Positions 36,654 through 46,012 of a DNA stretch of 64,000 nucleotides are shown here, in pieces. This stretch comes from Ochrobactrum quorumnocens (GTDB lineage: Bacteria > Pseudomonadota > Alphaproteobacteria > Rhizobiales > Rhizobiaceae), in NCBI RefSeq assembly GCF_002278035.1, contig NZ_CP022603.1:620001-684000 (forward strand), in the 5' to 3' direction. Every line of letters starts with the position of its first letter. Within the stretch, counting starts at the first letter, position 1. The notes below the pieces were generated by a model. The model was not told where the DNA came from, searched no databases, and saw nothing but the letters and a program-made list of their open reading frames with translations. The position numbers and the translations under genes were made by a program.

Positions 36654-37667
36654 ATGCGTTTTGACGAACTATTGCGTTCCACACCAAAAGGTCTTTATTG
36701 CCCCCCCGGCGATTTTTATATCGATCCGGTGCGTCCGGTAGACCGCGCGCTGATCACGCACGGGCATTCCGATCACGCGCGCGCCGGACATTCTCATGTA
36801 CTTGCGACGCAAGAAACACTCGACATCATGGCGATCCGCTATGGCGCCGATTTTGCGGGCAGCACACAGCGAGCGCAGCTTGGCGAAACACTGACCATCA
36901 ATGGTGTTCGGGTGAGCTTTCAAGGTGCTGGCCATGTGCTTGGCTCTGCACAAATTGCCGTCGAAAAAGATGGCACACGCATCGTCGCATCGGGCGACTA
37001 TAAACGCGCCGCTGATCCAACCTGTGCGCCGTTTGAACCAATTGTCTGCGATGTTTTCATCACGGAGGCAACCTTTGCGCTTCCGGTTTTTCGTCATCCC
37101 GAAGCTTCACACGAAATCGCGGCTTTGCTGAAGTCACTCGTGCAGTTTCCTGAACGCGCACATCTTGTGGGCGCATATTCGCTCGGCAAAGCACAACGGG
37201 TAATCAAGCTTATTCGCAATGCTGGTTATGACGAGCCAATCTATATTCACGGCGGCCTGCAAAAGCTCTGCGATTATTATCAATCGCAAGGCATTGAGCT
37301 TGGTCAACTGGAATCTGCAACACTTGAACGAGGCGAAGCCTCGCCCGACTTTGCAGGAAAAATCGTGGTCGGCCCGCCATCTGCTTTTTCTGACCGCTGG
37401 GCGCGGCGTTTTCCCGATCCGTTGCCTGCCTTCGCATCGGGCTGGATGCGTATCCGCCAGCGCGCCAAGCAACGCGGCGTAGAATTGCCGCTTATTATTT
37501 CTGATCATTGTGATTGGAACGAGTTGACGGCAACCATCAGCGAGATAAAGCCTGCAGAAGTCTGGGTCACACATGGGCGCGAAGAAGCCCTCGTTCGCTG
37601 GTGTGAATTACAAAGCATCCCCGCACGCCCCCTTCATCTCATCGGCTATGAAGACGAGGGGGATTGA
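36654..37667 (+). CDS. Ligase-associated DNA damage response exonuclease
   Basis: Metallo-beta-lactamase-fold (SNM1/beta-CASP-like) exonuclease of 337 residues. The HxHxDH metal site is THGHSDHARAGHSHVLAT near residue 36, with GAGHVLGSAQIAVE and VASGDYKRAADPTCAPF further on. Its stop overlaps the ligase start (TGATG), so the two are made together. Confidence 0.93.
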   Translation: MRFDELLRSTPKGLYCPPGDFYIDPVRPVDRALITHGHSDHARAGHSHVLATQETLDIMAIRYGADFAGSTQRAQLGETLTINGVRVSFQGAGHVLGSAQIAVEKDGTRIVASGDYKRAADPTCAPFEPIVCDVFITEATFALPVFRHPEASHEIAALLKSLVQFPERAHLVGAYSLGKAQRVIKLIRNAGYDEPIYIHGGLQKLCDYYQSQGIELGQLESATLERGEASPDFAGKIVVGPPSAFSDRWARRFPDPLPAFASGWMRIRQRAKQRGVELPLIISDHCDWNELTATISEIKPAEVWVTHGREEALVRWCELQSIPARPLHLIGYEDEGD

Positions 37668-39286
37668 TGCGCGCTTTCGCAGAACTCCTCGACCGGCTTG
37701 TCCTCACACCTCAGCGCAATGGCAAATTGCGGCTGCTGGTCGACTATTTTCGCACCACGCCCGATCCTGACCGCGGTCTGGCACTCGCAGCCATCACGCT
37801 CGATCTGGAATTGCAGAGTGTCAAACCCGCGATGCTGCGCGCATTGATAGCCGAGCGCAGCGATCCTACGCTTTTCGCCTATTCCTATGATTATGTTGGC
37901 GATCTTGCCGAAACGATTTCACTGATCTGGCCCGGTCCAAATGAAACGCCAGCGGGTGCCAATTTGCCGCTCAGTGTGGTCGTGCATGAATTGCAAAACG
38001 CCTCGCGCCGCGAGGGGCCGCTGCTTGTGGCAGGCTGGCTCGATCTGCTAGGCATTTCAGAACGATACGCGCTGCTTAAGCTTGTCACAGGTGGTTTGCG
38101 TATCGGTGTTTCCGCTCGTCTTGCCAAACAGGCGCTGGCGGATTTTGGCGGCGTGGAGGTCGTCGAAATTGAAGAACTTTGGCACGGACAGGCACCACCC
38201 TTTTCAGCGCTGTTCGCATGGCTTGAAGGGCATGGTTCAAAACCTGCAGCCACTGCCGATGCGCCCTTCCGGCCAGTCATGCTGGCAACAGCCTTTGATG
38301 AAGCCGAAATTCCAGCACTCGATCCATCTGCCTATAGTGCTGAGTGGAAATGGGATGGCATTCGCGTTCAGGCGGTATCGGAAAATGGTGTTCGACGGCT
38401 TTATTCGCGCACTGGTGACGACATTTCAGGTGCTTTTCCCGATGTGTTAGAAGCCATGGATTTTGAAGGCTCGATTGACGGCGAATTGCTCGTTGGCTAT
38501 CACGGTGAAACTGGCATTGAAACCGCAACGTTTTCCGATTTGCAGCAGAGATTAAACCGCAAGACCGTCTCAGCGAAGCAATTAAAGGAGTATCCCGCCT
38601 TCATACGCGCCTATGATCTTTTGCAGGAGGGCACGCAGCAAACAGGCGAAGACCTGCGTCCATTGCCTTTCTCTGAACGGCGCGCGCGACTTACGCGCTT
38701 CATTGAAAAGCTCGACAAGCGCCGGTTCGATCTATCGCCCGTATTGCAGTTCAACAATTTCAGCGAACTGGCAAACCTGCGCCTAAACCCGCCCCATCCG
38801 GTGATTGAGGGTGTGATGCTAAAGCGCCATGACAGCGCCTATGTGCCGGGGCGCCCCAAAGGGCCGTGGTTCAAATGGAAACGCGATCCATTCACCGTTG
38901 ATGCTGTAGTTGTTTATGCACAACGCGGGCACGGCAAACGATCCAGCTACTACTCCGATTTCACATTCGCCGTTTGGACCGGAGCAGAAGATGAACCTGT
39001 TCTGGTGCCAGTAGGAAAAGCCTATTTTGGCTTTACTGATGAGGAGTTAAAGCTTCTCGACAAGTTTGTTCGCGAAAACACGATTGAGCGCTTTGGTCCC
39101 GTTCGCTCAGTCCGCGCGGAACCAGATCATGGGCTGGTGGTTGAAGTTGCTTTTGAAGGGCTGAACCGTTCCACCCGACACAAGTCGGGCGTTGCTATGC
39201 GCTTTCCGCGCTTTTCACGTCTCCGCTGGGACAAGCCGCCCCGCGAAGCGGATCGACTTGAAACATTGGAGACACTGCTGAGCTGA
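37667..39286 (+). CDS. ATP-dependent DNA ligase (cisplatin damage response type)
   Basis: Ligase of 539 residues. Nucleotidyl-transfer lysine is in AEWKWDGIRVQAV near residue 226, with motif III SIDGELL, motif IV EGVMLKRHDSAYVPG and motif V GPWFKWKRDPFTVDAVV; an N-terminal DNA-binding domain and C-terminal OB domain complete it. A TTG one codon upstream is possible, but ATG 37667 is taken. Partner of the exonuclease, Lhr-type helicase and PdeM. Confidence 0.93.
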   Translation: MRAFAELLDRLVLTPQRNGKLRLLVDYFRTTPDPDRGLALAAITLDLELQSVKPAMLRALIAERSDPTLFAYSYDYVGDLAETISLIWPGPNETPAGANLPLSVVVHELQNASRREGPLLVAGWLDLLGISERYALLKLVTGGLRIGVSARLAKQALADFGGVEVVEIEELWHGQAPPFSALFAWLEGHGSKPAATADAPFRPVMLATAFDEAEIPALDPSAYSAEWKWDGIRVQAVSENGVRRLYSRTGDDISGAFPDVLEAMDFEGSIDGELLVGYHGETGIETATFSDLQQRLNRKTVSAKQLKEYPAFIRAYDLLQEGTQQTGEDLRPLPFSERRARLTRFIEKLDKRRFDLSPVLQFNNFSELANLRLNPPHPVIEGVMLKRHDSAYVPGRPKGPWFKWKRDPFTVDAVVVYAQRGHGKRSSYYSDFTFAVWTGAEDEPVLVPVGKAYFGFTDEELKLLDKFVRENTIERFGPVRSVRAEPDHGLVVEVAFEGLNRSTRHKSGVAMRFPRFSRLRWDKPPREADRLETLETLLS

Positions 39287-39294
39287 GTATGCTT

Positions 39295-40365
39295 TTACTC
39301 AGCAGCTGTGGTGACGCGAATTGCAAAAATATCGACAGGCTTGCCTGCGCCACTGAGATCAGAATTGATCGTAATCTTGCCTGCACGACCAGCGGAATGG
39401 CCTGCCTGGAAATCCTGATCAAACAGGAAATCACTCACAGAATCGCGCACGTCATAGCGTCTGCGTCCGCAATCACCCAGACCTGCGAAATCACAATTAA
39501 CCGACATCTGCGTTGGCTTGCCATCATCGCTGCGGGCCACAATGTCAAAGGTCGCCTTTTTGCCGATAAGCTGGTTCAGCACACCTTCACCTACGTCAAA
39601 TGTGACACTGTCATTAGGGCCCTTCGACAGAACCCGTGCGAAGCTGTTGGTGCCTTCGCGCATGATTTCGGCCGTTGCACCACCCTGCACTGACATGCGC
39701 GTTGCTTCGGTAGGCGTGAAAATGTTGATCCATGTGCGTCCTTCCGGATCTTCGCCTTCCTTTATCGGCGCCATGCGATTATCGGTCAAAAGTGGGCTGG
39801 AACCATTACCGCGCGTGAAATCCGCAAAACTGTTGTAAAGCGAGAAGCCAATCAACCCCAGAATAACGATGACCATTACCGGGATGCCGACACTGATAAG
39901 TGGTGAGCGGCGCTTTTTCTTGCGATCTTTGCGGGAGACGCCCGCTTCGTAACCTAAATCGGCTGATCCACGCTTTTTCTTTTTCGAAGTTGAGCGGATA
40001 TCTGCGTTATCAAGCGCAGGACCAGCTTCGTAAGCACCCTCGCCCAAAACAGGGTCGGACAAATCTGGTGCACCCAGCGACGGCTCTCGCTTGGCATTCG
40101 CTACAGAAACAGATTTAAACTCAGCCTCGATCTCTGAAATGGCATCCTTGATCTTCTGACGTCGCTGCTGTTTCTGATCTTCGCTAAGGGCAGCATTTGC
40201 CGTCAAGGCGCGCTCGTGTGCCCCCCAGGCCGCTTCGTAAATGCGCTGACGAGTGGCCGGATTATGAGCGTCCGACTTTGCGAATGCATTTCTGATTGCG
40301 CGTTCGATACTTTCCAAAGGGCTGCTCTTCCTTGGTTGCGTCTGTTGGCTGGGTCCGTCGGGCAC
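39295..40365 (-). CDS. Conserved membrane protein, 356 aa
   Basis: Not a named family I can place, though the type is familiar in Rhizobiales. The cytoplasmic N-terminal part is charged (ESIERAIRNAFAKSDAHNPATRQRIYEAAW) with K/R clusters (TSKKKKRGS, RKDRKKKRRS), then one membrane helix at about 160-180 (VGIPVMVIVILGLIGFSLYN), then a periplasmic beta-rich domain with paired cysteines (NCDFAGLGDCGRRRYDVRD). Tail-to-tail with the ligase gene. Confidence 0.8.
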   Translation of the reverse strand: MPDGPSQQTQPRKSSPLESIERAIRNAFAKSDAHNPATRQRIYEAAWGAHERALTANAALSEDQKQQRRQKIKDAISEIEAEFKSVSVANAKREPSLGAPDLSDPVLGEGAYEAGPALDNADIRSTSKKKKRGSADLGYEAGVSRKDRKKKRRSPLISVGIPVMVIVILGLIGFSLYNSFADFTRGNGSSPLLTDNRMAPIKEGEDPEGRTWINIFTPTEATRMSVQGGATAEIMREGTNSFARVLSKGPNDSVTFDVGEGVLNQLIGKKATFDIVARSDDGKPTQMSVNCDFAGLGDCGRRRYDVRDSVSDFLFDQDFQAGHSAGRAGKITINSDLSGAGKPVDIFAIRVTTAAE

Positions 40366-40590
40366 AGCCGGTTAAATGAGCCTCAGCGAAATTAACGTCT
40401 GAATCAAGGCATTTACCTATTCTAGACCCATTTTGGCTACCCGCGAGAACTGTCAAAGATACCAAATATTAACTTTAAGCATGATTTTCCCCCAACCTTT
40501 AGCGAAACAGCCTTATGGCGAGCACTAATATTGCGCAGGCCCTTCTCTAATTTTTCAGGTTGCCCTTGGCAAAAGCCGTGCTAGACATAT

Positions 40591-40610
40591 TACGTTTACG
40601 GAAACGTCAA
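40591..40610. promoter_or_regulatory. Palindromic operator before nitronate monooxygenase
   Basis: acgttt/aaacgt arms around acgg. Its reverse complement matches 17677-17696 before the fad operon at 19 of 20 positions. It lies 16 bp before the start codon, where a bound repressor would block transcription. Confidence 0.7.
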
Positions 40611-40626
40611 TTTTTTGGAGGATGAA

Positions 40627-41595
40627 ATGGCATTGCCGGATATTTTGAAAAACAAGCTGCGCATTCCCGTGGTCGGAGCGCCACTGTTTATCATTTCCAA
40701 TCCGGCTTTGGTGCTGGCGCAATGCAAGGCAGGCGTGGTCGGCTCATTTCCAGCGCTCAATGCGCGCCCTAAAGCGCAACTTGACGAATGGCTCGCCGAA
40801 ATCACCGAAGATCTCGCTGCCTACAATGCCGCGAACCCTGACCGCCCAGCCGCACCGTTCGCAGTTAACCAGATCGTGCACCGCTCCAACAAGCGTCTCG
40901 AACATGACCTTGGTCTATGTGTGAAATACAAAGTCCCCATCGTCATTTCCTCGCTGGGCGCAGTTCCTGAAGTCAATGCAGCTATCCATTCATACGGAGG
41001 GATAGTATTGCACGACGTCATCAACAACCGTCATGCCAACTCAGCGATCCGCAAAGGCGCGGACGGTCTCATCGCCGTTGCCGCAGGCGCTGGTGGTCAC
41101 GCAGGCGCGCTCTCACCTTTTGCGCTCGTTCAAGAAATTCGCGAATGGTTTGATGGCCCCCTGCTCCTTTCTGGTGCGATTGCCAATGGTGGGGCAATTC
41201 TCGCAGCCCAAGCCATGGGCGCAAACCTTGCCTATATCGGCTCACCATTCATTGCGACAAAAGAAGCTCGCGCTTCTGACGATTACAAACGGATGATCGT
41301 CGAATCCAACGCTGCTGATATCGTCTATTCCAACTACTTCACTGGAATTGCAGGCAATTACCTCAAACCATCCATCGCTAAATCCGGCCTCGACCCTGAT
41401 CACTTGCCGGAGGCTGATCCATCAAAGATGGACTTCGACAAAGCTCACCAGGAAGGCACGAAAGCCTGGAAGGACATTTGGGGATGCGGACAAGGCATTG
41501 GTGCAATTAAGGAAATCGCACCCGCAGCACAGCTGGTTAGCCGCCTGGCTCAGGAATATGAGCAGGCTCGCAATCGCGTCTGCCGAAACGTATAA
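40627..41595 (+). CDS. Nitronate monooxygenase family flavoprotein
   Basis: FMN enzyme of 322 residues. The N-terminal VVGAPLFIISNPALVLAQCKAGVVGSFPALNARP, the phosphate-binding VAAGAGGHAGALSPFAL and ANGGAILAAQAMGANLAYIGSPFIAT are the 2-nitropropane dioxygenase/NMO TIM-barrel motifs. ATG 40627 follows GGAGGATGAA. The shared operator suggests co-control with beta-oxidation, in line with related oxidoreductases often sited near acyl-CoA dehydrogenase genes. Confidence 0.9.
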   Translation: MALPDILKNKLRIPVVGAPLFIISNPALVLAQCKAGVVGSFPALNARPKAQLDEWLAEITEDLAAYNAANPDRPAAPFAVNQIVHRSNKRLEHDLGLCVKYKVPIVISSLGAVPEVNAAIHSYGGIVLHDVINNRHANSAIRKGADGLIAVAAGAGGHAGALSPFALVQEIREWFDGPLLLSGAIANGGAILAAQAMGANLAYIGSPFIATKEARASDDYKRMIVESNAADIVYSNYFTGIAGNYLKPSIAKSGLDPDHLPEADPSKMDFDKAHQEGTKAWKDIWGCGQGIGAIKEIAPAAQLVSRLAQEYEQARNRVCRNV

Positions 41596-41777
41596 TTGCC
41601 ACCTTAATACAATAAAGCCTCCTGTGACGTATAATGGAGGCTTTGTTTCCAATTGGTCCGAACAAACATGAAGAATATGCGTTTTGGACCTTGCTTTCCT
41701 GCATGCTTTTGGTTATCAGCGCACCGTTCGGTCTTATAAAGATCGATATCCCTTGGGATTTGGAACTATAGTTCCGG

Positions 41778-41853
41778 GCCGCTTTAGCTCAGTTGGTAGA
41801 GCACATCATTCGTAATGATGGGGTCAGCAGTTCGAGTCTGCTAAGCGGCACCA
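41778..41853 (+). tRNA. tRNA-Thr (anticodon CGT)
   Basis: Cloverleaf: acceptor gccgctt/aagcggc, D-arm agctcagttggtagagc, anticodon stem atcat/atgat around ttcgtaa (anticodon cgt), T-loop ttcgagt. The CCA end is encoded. The prophage-like island begins directly downstream, so it is a plausible integration site. Confidence 0.95.
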
Positions 41854-41938
41854 TAAAATCAATGACTTAGCTCACCCCCCTCCCACATGAGATTTTCTAC
41901 TCACCAAATACTCACATTTGGCTCGCGGCTACGATTGT

Positions 41939-42124
41939 TTAGATCTTAGTGAAGAAATCTGAGAGCTTTTGACGTGAAGCCACCCATCGCCCACCCACCT
42001 GCTTAACTGGAATTATGCCTCCGCTTGCCAAGTGATAAGCCTGACGTTCGCTGCGCCCAATAAATTTTGCGATCTCTTTTATTCCCCATATAAGGTCAAG
42101 ACAGTCGTCAGCGTCATTCTGCAT
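41939..42124 (-). CDS. Excisionase-like HTH protein
   Basis: 61 residues with a MerR/Xis-type winged helix: IWGIKEIAKFIGRSERQAYHLASGGIIPVKQVGGRWVAS. ATG 42124 is used because AAGGATCACTC precedes it. It is beside the tRNA, where phage integration genes sit, but no integrase is next to it. It may direct excision or act as a regulator. Confidence 0.8.
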   Translation of the reverse strand: MQNDADDCLDLIWGIKEIAKFIGRSERQAYHLASGGIIPVKQVGGRWVASRQKLSDFFTKI

Positions 42125-42157
42125 TTTCGAGTGATCCTTCCTGTAATCTAAGCACAA

Positions 42158-42471
42158 TCACCAATTTAAACCGTCTGAATAAGACGCTTTTCAGACGCTG
42201 AAGCGTTTCAGAAACGTTACGCGTAACGTGACGTAACGTGACCGTCACGGCCATGTCACGTTTCATGTCGCAGATAATCGTGAGATAATTTCATTTTGAC
42301 ATGTCAAAAACTTAGCGTTTGCTAGGGGTGAGTCGTTTGGAAACAAGGACTTGCAATAACCACGGCTTTTCCAGAACGCCTAAAATTTCTGCATTGAAGA
42401 AAGGTCTCGCCGTACCATGTGGGAGCAAAAACGCTTTGCTCCCACATCATCAACAAGAATAGTTTTCCGCT
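42158..42471. promoter_or_regulatory. Palindrome-dense intergenic region (phage operator candidate)
   Basis: A perfect 16-bp palindrome acgttacgcgtaacgt (42214-42229) is followed by a 13-bp one, cgtgaccgtcacg (42237-42249), and further GTGAC/GTCAC half-sites up to 42260. A 13-bp stem (42417-42447, atgtgggagcaaa arms) follows the 42472 gene. Likely repressor or replication-protein binding sites. Confidence 0.55.
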
Positions 42472-43149
42472 TCAAAAATGCGGTGTGTCATTTGCCAGCA
42501 TATCGCCGCGTGTCAGTCCGTCAGTTCCGGCTATCGGGGCGTCGATGGAAACAGTCTTGAAGTAATCGAACTGACGGTTGTATTCGGTGACTGATTTCTT
42601 CACCCATGCTGCAAGCTCATTGAACGGCACTTTCCGATCGAGAATTTGCACCATCACGGAATTGATAACGTCCATCTGCGCAGCTGCCATGAGATAGCCA
42701 GGCACATGAACACAGATAAGCTTGCGCATTTCGGTGTGGTTAGCGCGCGCGAAATCTTGTGCCTTGATGCGCTGATATTTTCGGCGGTCTTTTTCACGCA
42801 TCGCGTCTGTACGAACTTGTTTTTTGCCCAGCCGTCTGACCCGATCACGCGCATTTTTTTTATCGCAAATACTGCGATACAAATTTGGGTCTTCGATTTT
42901 GATTTTGGCCAACCGAGCTCGACTTGTTTTCCGCCTTTTTGCTTTGTATCGGCTGGACCATTTCTTCGCCTGCTGAGCGACAATCTCTTTACGTGCGGCT
43001 CTGTTATCGCGCCGCTTTCTGTTGAAAGCCGCTCGCAGGCGCTGCGCTTCTTCAAGGGCTTCCTCTGGCTCCATCTGCATAAGAGTTTGCAGTTTAGCCT
43101 TAGTCATCCATCGCGGAAGAACATCGACCTTCTGCTGCTGCGCCTGCAT
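42472..43149 (-). CDS. Hypothetical basic phage protein, 225 aa
   Basis: Not recognised. Very Lys/Arg-rich middle (RAARKEIVAQQAKKWSSRYK, RKTSRARLAKIKIED) predicted helical, suggesting nucleic-acid binding, with a more neutral C-terminal domain (LICVHVPGYLMAAAQMDVIN). ATG 43149 follows GAGGAGCCACTGAA. In the island next to the operator-like region. Confidence 0.65.
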   Translation of the reverse strand: MQAQQQKVDVLPRWMTKAKLQTLMQMEPEEALEEAQRLRAAFNRKRRDNRAARKEIVAQQAKKWSSRYKAKRRKTSRARLAKIKIEDPNLYRSICDKKNARDRVRRLGKKQVRTDAMREKDRRKYQRIKAQDFARANHTEMRKLICVHVPGYLMAAAQMDVINSVMVQILDRKVPFNELAAWVKKSVTEYNRQFDYFKTVSIDAPIAGTDGLTRGDMLANDTPHF

Positions 43150-43299
43150 TTCAGTGGCTCCTCTGAAAGGCCCCCGACTCAAAACAGAGGCAATCGTACC
43201 TCAAATAGAACAAAATGGGAACATTCATAAGGCAACGGGGAGCGGACCCTGACGAATGAAATACACTTTTCAAAGAAAATTCGCTTTGATAAATTATTG

Positions 43300-43377
43300 C
43301 TGCGCATCGTGTCAGGAAGCTGGGTCCAAGCGCATGCGCAGCCCCGTGACGTTGGGAGACGTGCCGGGGCTTTTCTT
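43300..43377 (+). ncRNA. Two-hairpin element 1
   Basis: 5' stem ctgcgcat/atgcgcag (43300-43307, 43334-43341), then terminator gccccg/cggggc (43341-43370) with inner acgt pairing, then ttttctt. Upstream, ACTTTTCAA and GATAAATTATT resemble -35 and -10 boxes shared with the copy at 49111. Confidence 0.6.
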
Positions 43378-43495
43378 CGGCCTGGACCGCCTAGTCGTGA
43401 ACTAATGTCTAGTCACTGCGCCTTTCATACCAAAGCATCATATTGACGACTCACCCAGCCTTTGCCAGTAATCGGCACGGGGAAAGGGGCTTGTC

Positions 43496-43831
43496 ATGAA
43501 AAAGCTTATTATTACTGCGCTCTTTGTCAGCGCAATCTCGACTGCGTGTGCGAAGCGTCCAGACGCAATTGTTCCGGTCGACATTCCAATTGCCGCTTAT
43601 ACGAACCTCAGCTGCCAAGCATTGGCTAGCGAGTTGTTGAAAGAGCGAACCATACTTGCGAGTTTGTCAAAACAGCAGAATGAGGCCGCTACAGGCGATG
43701 CAGTCGGAGTGTTCCTGATCGGCGTTCCCGCGTCTAGCACGTTTGGTGGTGATAAGGAAGGTCAGGTTGCCGTGTCAAAGGGGAAGGTAAACGCCATCGA
43801 AAACGCGGCCAAGAGCAAAGGTTGCAGGTAA
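43496..43831 (+). CDS. Small lipoprotein, 111 aa
   Basis: Signal peptide with lipobox (MKKLIITALFVSAISTAC), then NLSCQALASELLKERTILASLSKQQ, a pattern I recall in small lipoproteins of Rhizobiales. Periplasmic, membrane-anchored. It overlaps the next lipoprotein gene by one base (TAATG). Confidence 0.78.
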   Translation: MKKLIITALFVSAISTACAKRPDAIVPVDIPIAAYTNLSCQALASELLKERTILASLSKQQNEAATGDAVGVFLIGVPASSTFGGDKEGQVAVSKGKVNAIENAAKSKGCR

Positions 43832-44454
43832 TGGTCAGGCAGGGAATTATAGCGGCGGGACTAGCGATAGCGGTAAGTGGATGCGGTACCCCGGGACCAG
43901 ACAAGCAAGCCAATTTGAGTGCAAAAACTCAGCACGAAGCAGACCGTTTCATCAAAGAGAAGGGTGCGGCTATCGCTTTTATCGCATCCGCAGGTAAAAA
44001 TCTTCTTGGCCATCCTGTCGAATGTGGCAGCGTTAGATTGCGACGAATAGACGGTGATCAGCAATTTGAAACAGTTAGCATATCTACCGGATCAGGATTT
44101 AGATTATTCAAGGGATACTCGGCCAAGAACCCTAGAAAAGATGGATATAGGATAGATTTTAAACCAATAGTACCGGGAAAATACATCGTTACAGGACTAT
44201 ACTGCGACTCTGGATACGTTCAGCCTCATCGTTTTTCTTCCAAAGAAATGCCTATCGCCGGAGCAAACACGATAATTGTAGGACAAAACGAAATCGTAGA
44301 TGCCGGCTCTCTACATTTTCAAGCAGATTTTAATGGGCGTGGCTTTTTAGTTTCGTACCCTGCCGACAGCGAATATAAGACGAATGTGCGTAAACATATG
44401 CCAAATTTGGCACCCAGGGTCACCTACAAAACCTTTACGCCATCGTTCCTTTGA
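43831..44454 (+). CDS. Lipoprotein, 207 aa
   Basis: Lipobox GLAIAVSGC after a short signal. The mature part has VECGSVRLRRIDG and FKPIVPGKYIVTGLYCDSGY, a beta-sandwich-like tract. No named family. ATG 43831 overlaps the previous stop, so the pair is coupled. Confidence 0.72.
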   Translation: MVRQGIIAAGLAIAVSGCGTPGPDKQANLSAKTQHEADRFIKEKGAAIAFIASAGKNLLGHPVECGSVRLRRIDGDQQFETVSISTGSGFRLFKGYSAKNPRKDGYRIDFKPIVPGKYIVTGLYCDSGYVQPHRFSSKEMPIAGANTIIVGQNEIVDAGSLHFQADFNGRGFLVSYPADSEYKTNVRKHMPNLAPRVTYKTFTPSFL

Positions 44455-44500
44455 CGCGAATTTATCGAAGCGCAGTTGCGGAGCTAACGAGGGGAATAAT

Positions 44501-44935
44501 ATGCGGGGATTTATAGCGGTAGGTATTTTGTTGGCAGTTGCAGGATGTACGAAGAAGGAACCTTGCTGCCAAATAAAAATTACGCCACCGACCGAGAAGT
44601 CCAAGGCGTTTGCTTACGAAAATCTAAAAGTCGGCTACTCTAAGCCCGATATAAAACGTTGCTTTGGGGACGGTGTTCTCAACGTAAACGGATCAAGGAT
44701 CCACATTGTCGAAGACACGCGAAAAGGTGGGAAAGGCCGTTATTGCCACACCGCATTTTCGCTTCCCGTCGATAACAACCCAAATCGCTTCAGAATGTCC
44801 CCAATATCAACCAAAAATTGGGATTTCGACGCCTGCCAACTAAAGGCAATGTATTGCTTACGGCCAGCTTCGGCAGAAAAGCTCGCCAAGAGATTTGGCC
44901 TTACAATTGATAAATCACCTATTTATCGGGAATAG
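44501..44935 (+). CDS. Lipoprotein, 144 aa
   Basis: Signal with lipobox (MRGFIAVGILLAVAGC), then TKKEPCC and a Cys-rich body (RCFGDG, RYCHTAF, DACQLKAMYC). ATG 44501 follows GAGGGG. Third lipoprotein in a row in the island; function unknown. Confidence 0.7.
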   Translation: MRGFIAVGILLAVAGCTKKEPCCQIKITPPTEKSKAFAYENLKVGYSKPDIKRCFGDGVLNVNGSRIHIVEDTRKGGKGRYCHTAFSLPVDNNPNRFRMSPISTKNWDFDACQLKAMYCLRPASAEKLAKRFGLTIDKSPIYRE

Positions 44936-45097
44936 CAAATATCATGAGCATCAACGTATGAAGTGATCCAACCGCAGTGATGGATCAAACCGCACGTTCC
45001 GACAGATGAAGAAGCGGCAGCGCTCTGGGGGAGACCAAGCGAAGTAAATCCTATCAGGAAAAGAGATTATATAGCATGACGTTTAATGGGGGAGCGC

Positions 45098-46012
45098 ATG
45101 AGAAATTTGGGTGATCACGAGTTTGGCGGACAGCATACTGAAATTAAATTGGAACTAGTCGAGAAATACTTAAAAACATACACAAGTGCACTTAAGAACA
45201 CATTTAACCATCTTTGGTACATCGACGCGTTTGCCGGTAGTGGATCGCGAACAGTTCGCACAGAGGCAAGAGGCGGCGATCTTTTAGAAGAACCTATACC
45301 TGAAAAAATCGAAAATCGCCGCGGTTCCGCTAGAATTGCTTTAGACGTGTTTCCACATTTCACCAGACTAATTTTTATCGAGCAAAATCCTAATTACTGC
45401 TCAGTCTTGAATGAGCTCAAGAATGAAAACCCTCACAGAGATATTCACGTTGTAAACGGAAATGCGAACGAGGTGCTTCAAACTCACATCAACAAGGTGA
45501 ACTGGTCTGGATGCCGCGCTGTTCTTTTCCTGGATCCGTATGGTATGGAAGTCGAATGGAAGACCTTAGAGGCCATAGCGCGTACCCAGGCTATTGACGT
45601 CTGGTTTTTATTTCCGCTCTCCGGGCTTTATAGGCAAGCCGCTCGAAACCTTTCAGATATCGATGATGTGAAACGTCGTGCTCTCACACGCATGTTAGGA
45701 ACAGATAAATGGGAGGACGAACTCTACAGTAAAGTTCCTCCTGCCACCGACCTACTAGGCTTACTTACTGCAGGTGATGTTAGGCAAAGAAATGCCGACG
45801 TGGCGGGTTTAGAACAGTATGTTAAACAGCGGCTTGAAACGATATTCCCCCTGGTTTCAGTACCATTCCCATTACCAGCTAAAGAAAAACCACAGAGGTT
45901 TTCCCTTTTCTTTGCCGCTTCAAACAGATCGCCGAAAGCGTTGGGACTAGCGAAGAAGTTTGCAAATCATATACTTGCGGATGGCATCTCATCCCACGTC
46001 TTGCCTCGATAA
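45098..46012 (+). CDS. tcmP: Three-Cys-motif partner protein TcmP
   Basis: 304 residues. Family N-terminus HEFGGQHTEIKLELVEKYLKTYT and the Rossmann-like LWYIDAFAGSGSRTV near residue 45, then VLFLDPYGMEVEW, resembling methyltransferase motifs I and IV. These proteins co-occur with DUF5131 three-Cys-motif proteins, as here. GGGGGAGCGC precedes ATG 45098; an ATG four codons earlier is possible. It converges on the DUF5131 gene with a 46-bp overlap. Activity unknown. Confidence 0.88.
   Translation: MRNLGDHEFGGQHTEIKLELVEKYLKTYTSALKNTFNHLWYIDAFAGSGSRTVRTEARGGDLLEEPIPEKIENRRGSARIALDVFPHFTRLIFIEQNPNYCSVLNELKNENPHRDIHVVNGNANEVLQTHINKVNWSGCRAVLFLDPYGMEVEWKTLEAIARTQAIDVWFLFPLSGLYRQAARNLSDIDDVKRRALTRMLGTDKWEDELYSKVPPATDLLGLLTAGDVRQRNADVAGLEQYVKQRLETIFPLVSVPFPLPAKEKPQRFSLFFAASNRSPKALGLAKKFANHILADGISSHVLPR

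Noticed and set aside
43856..44454. Attachment-site direct repeat of the tRNA-Thr 3' end at the far end of the island
   Set aside because: Searching by eye for gctaagcggcacca between 42 and 61 kb found no second copy.
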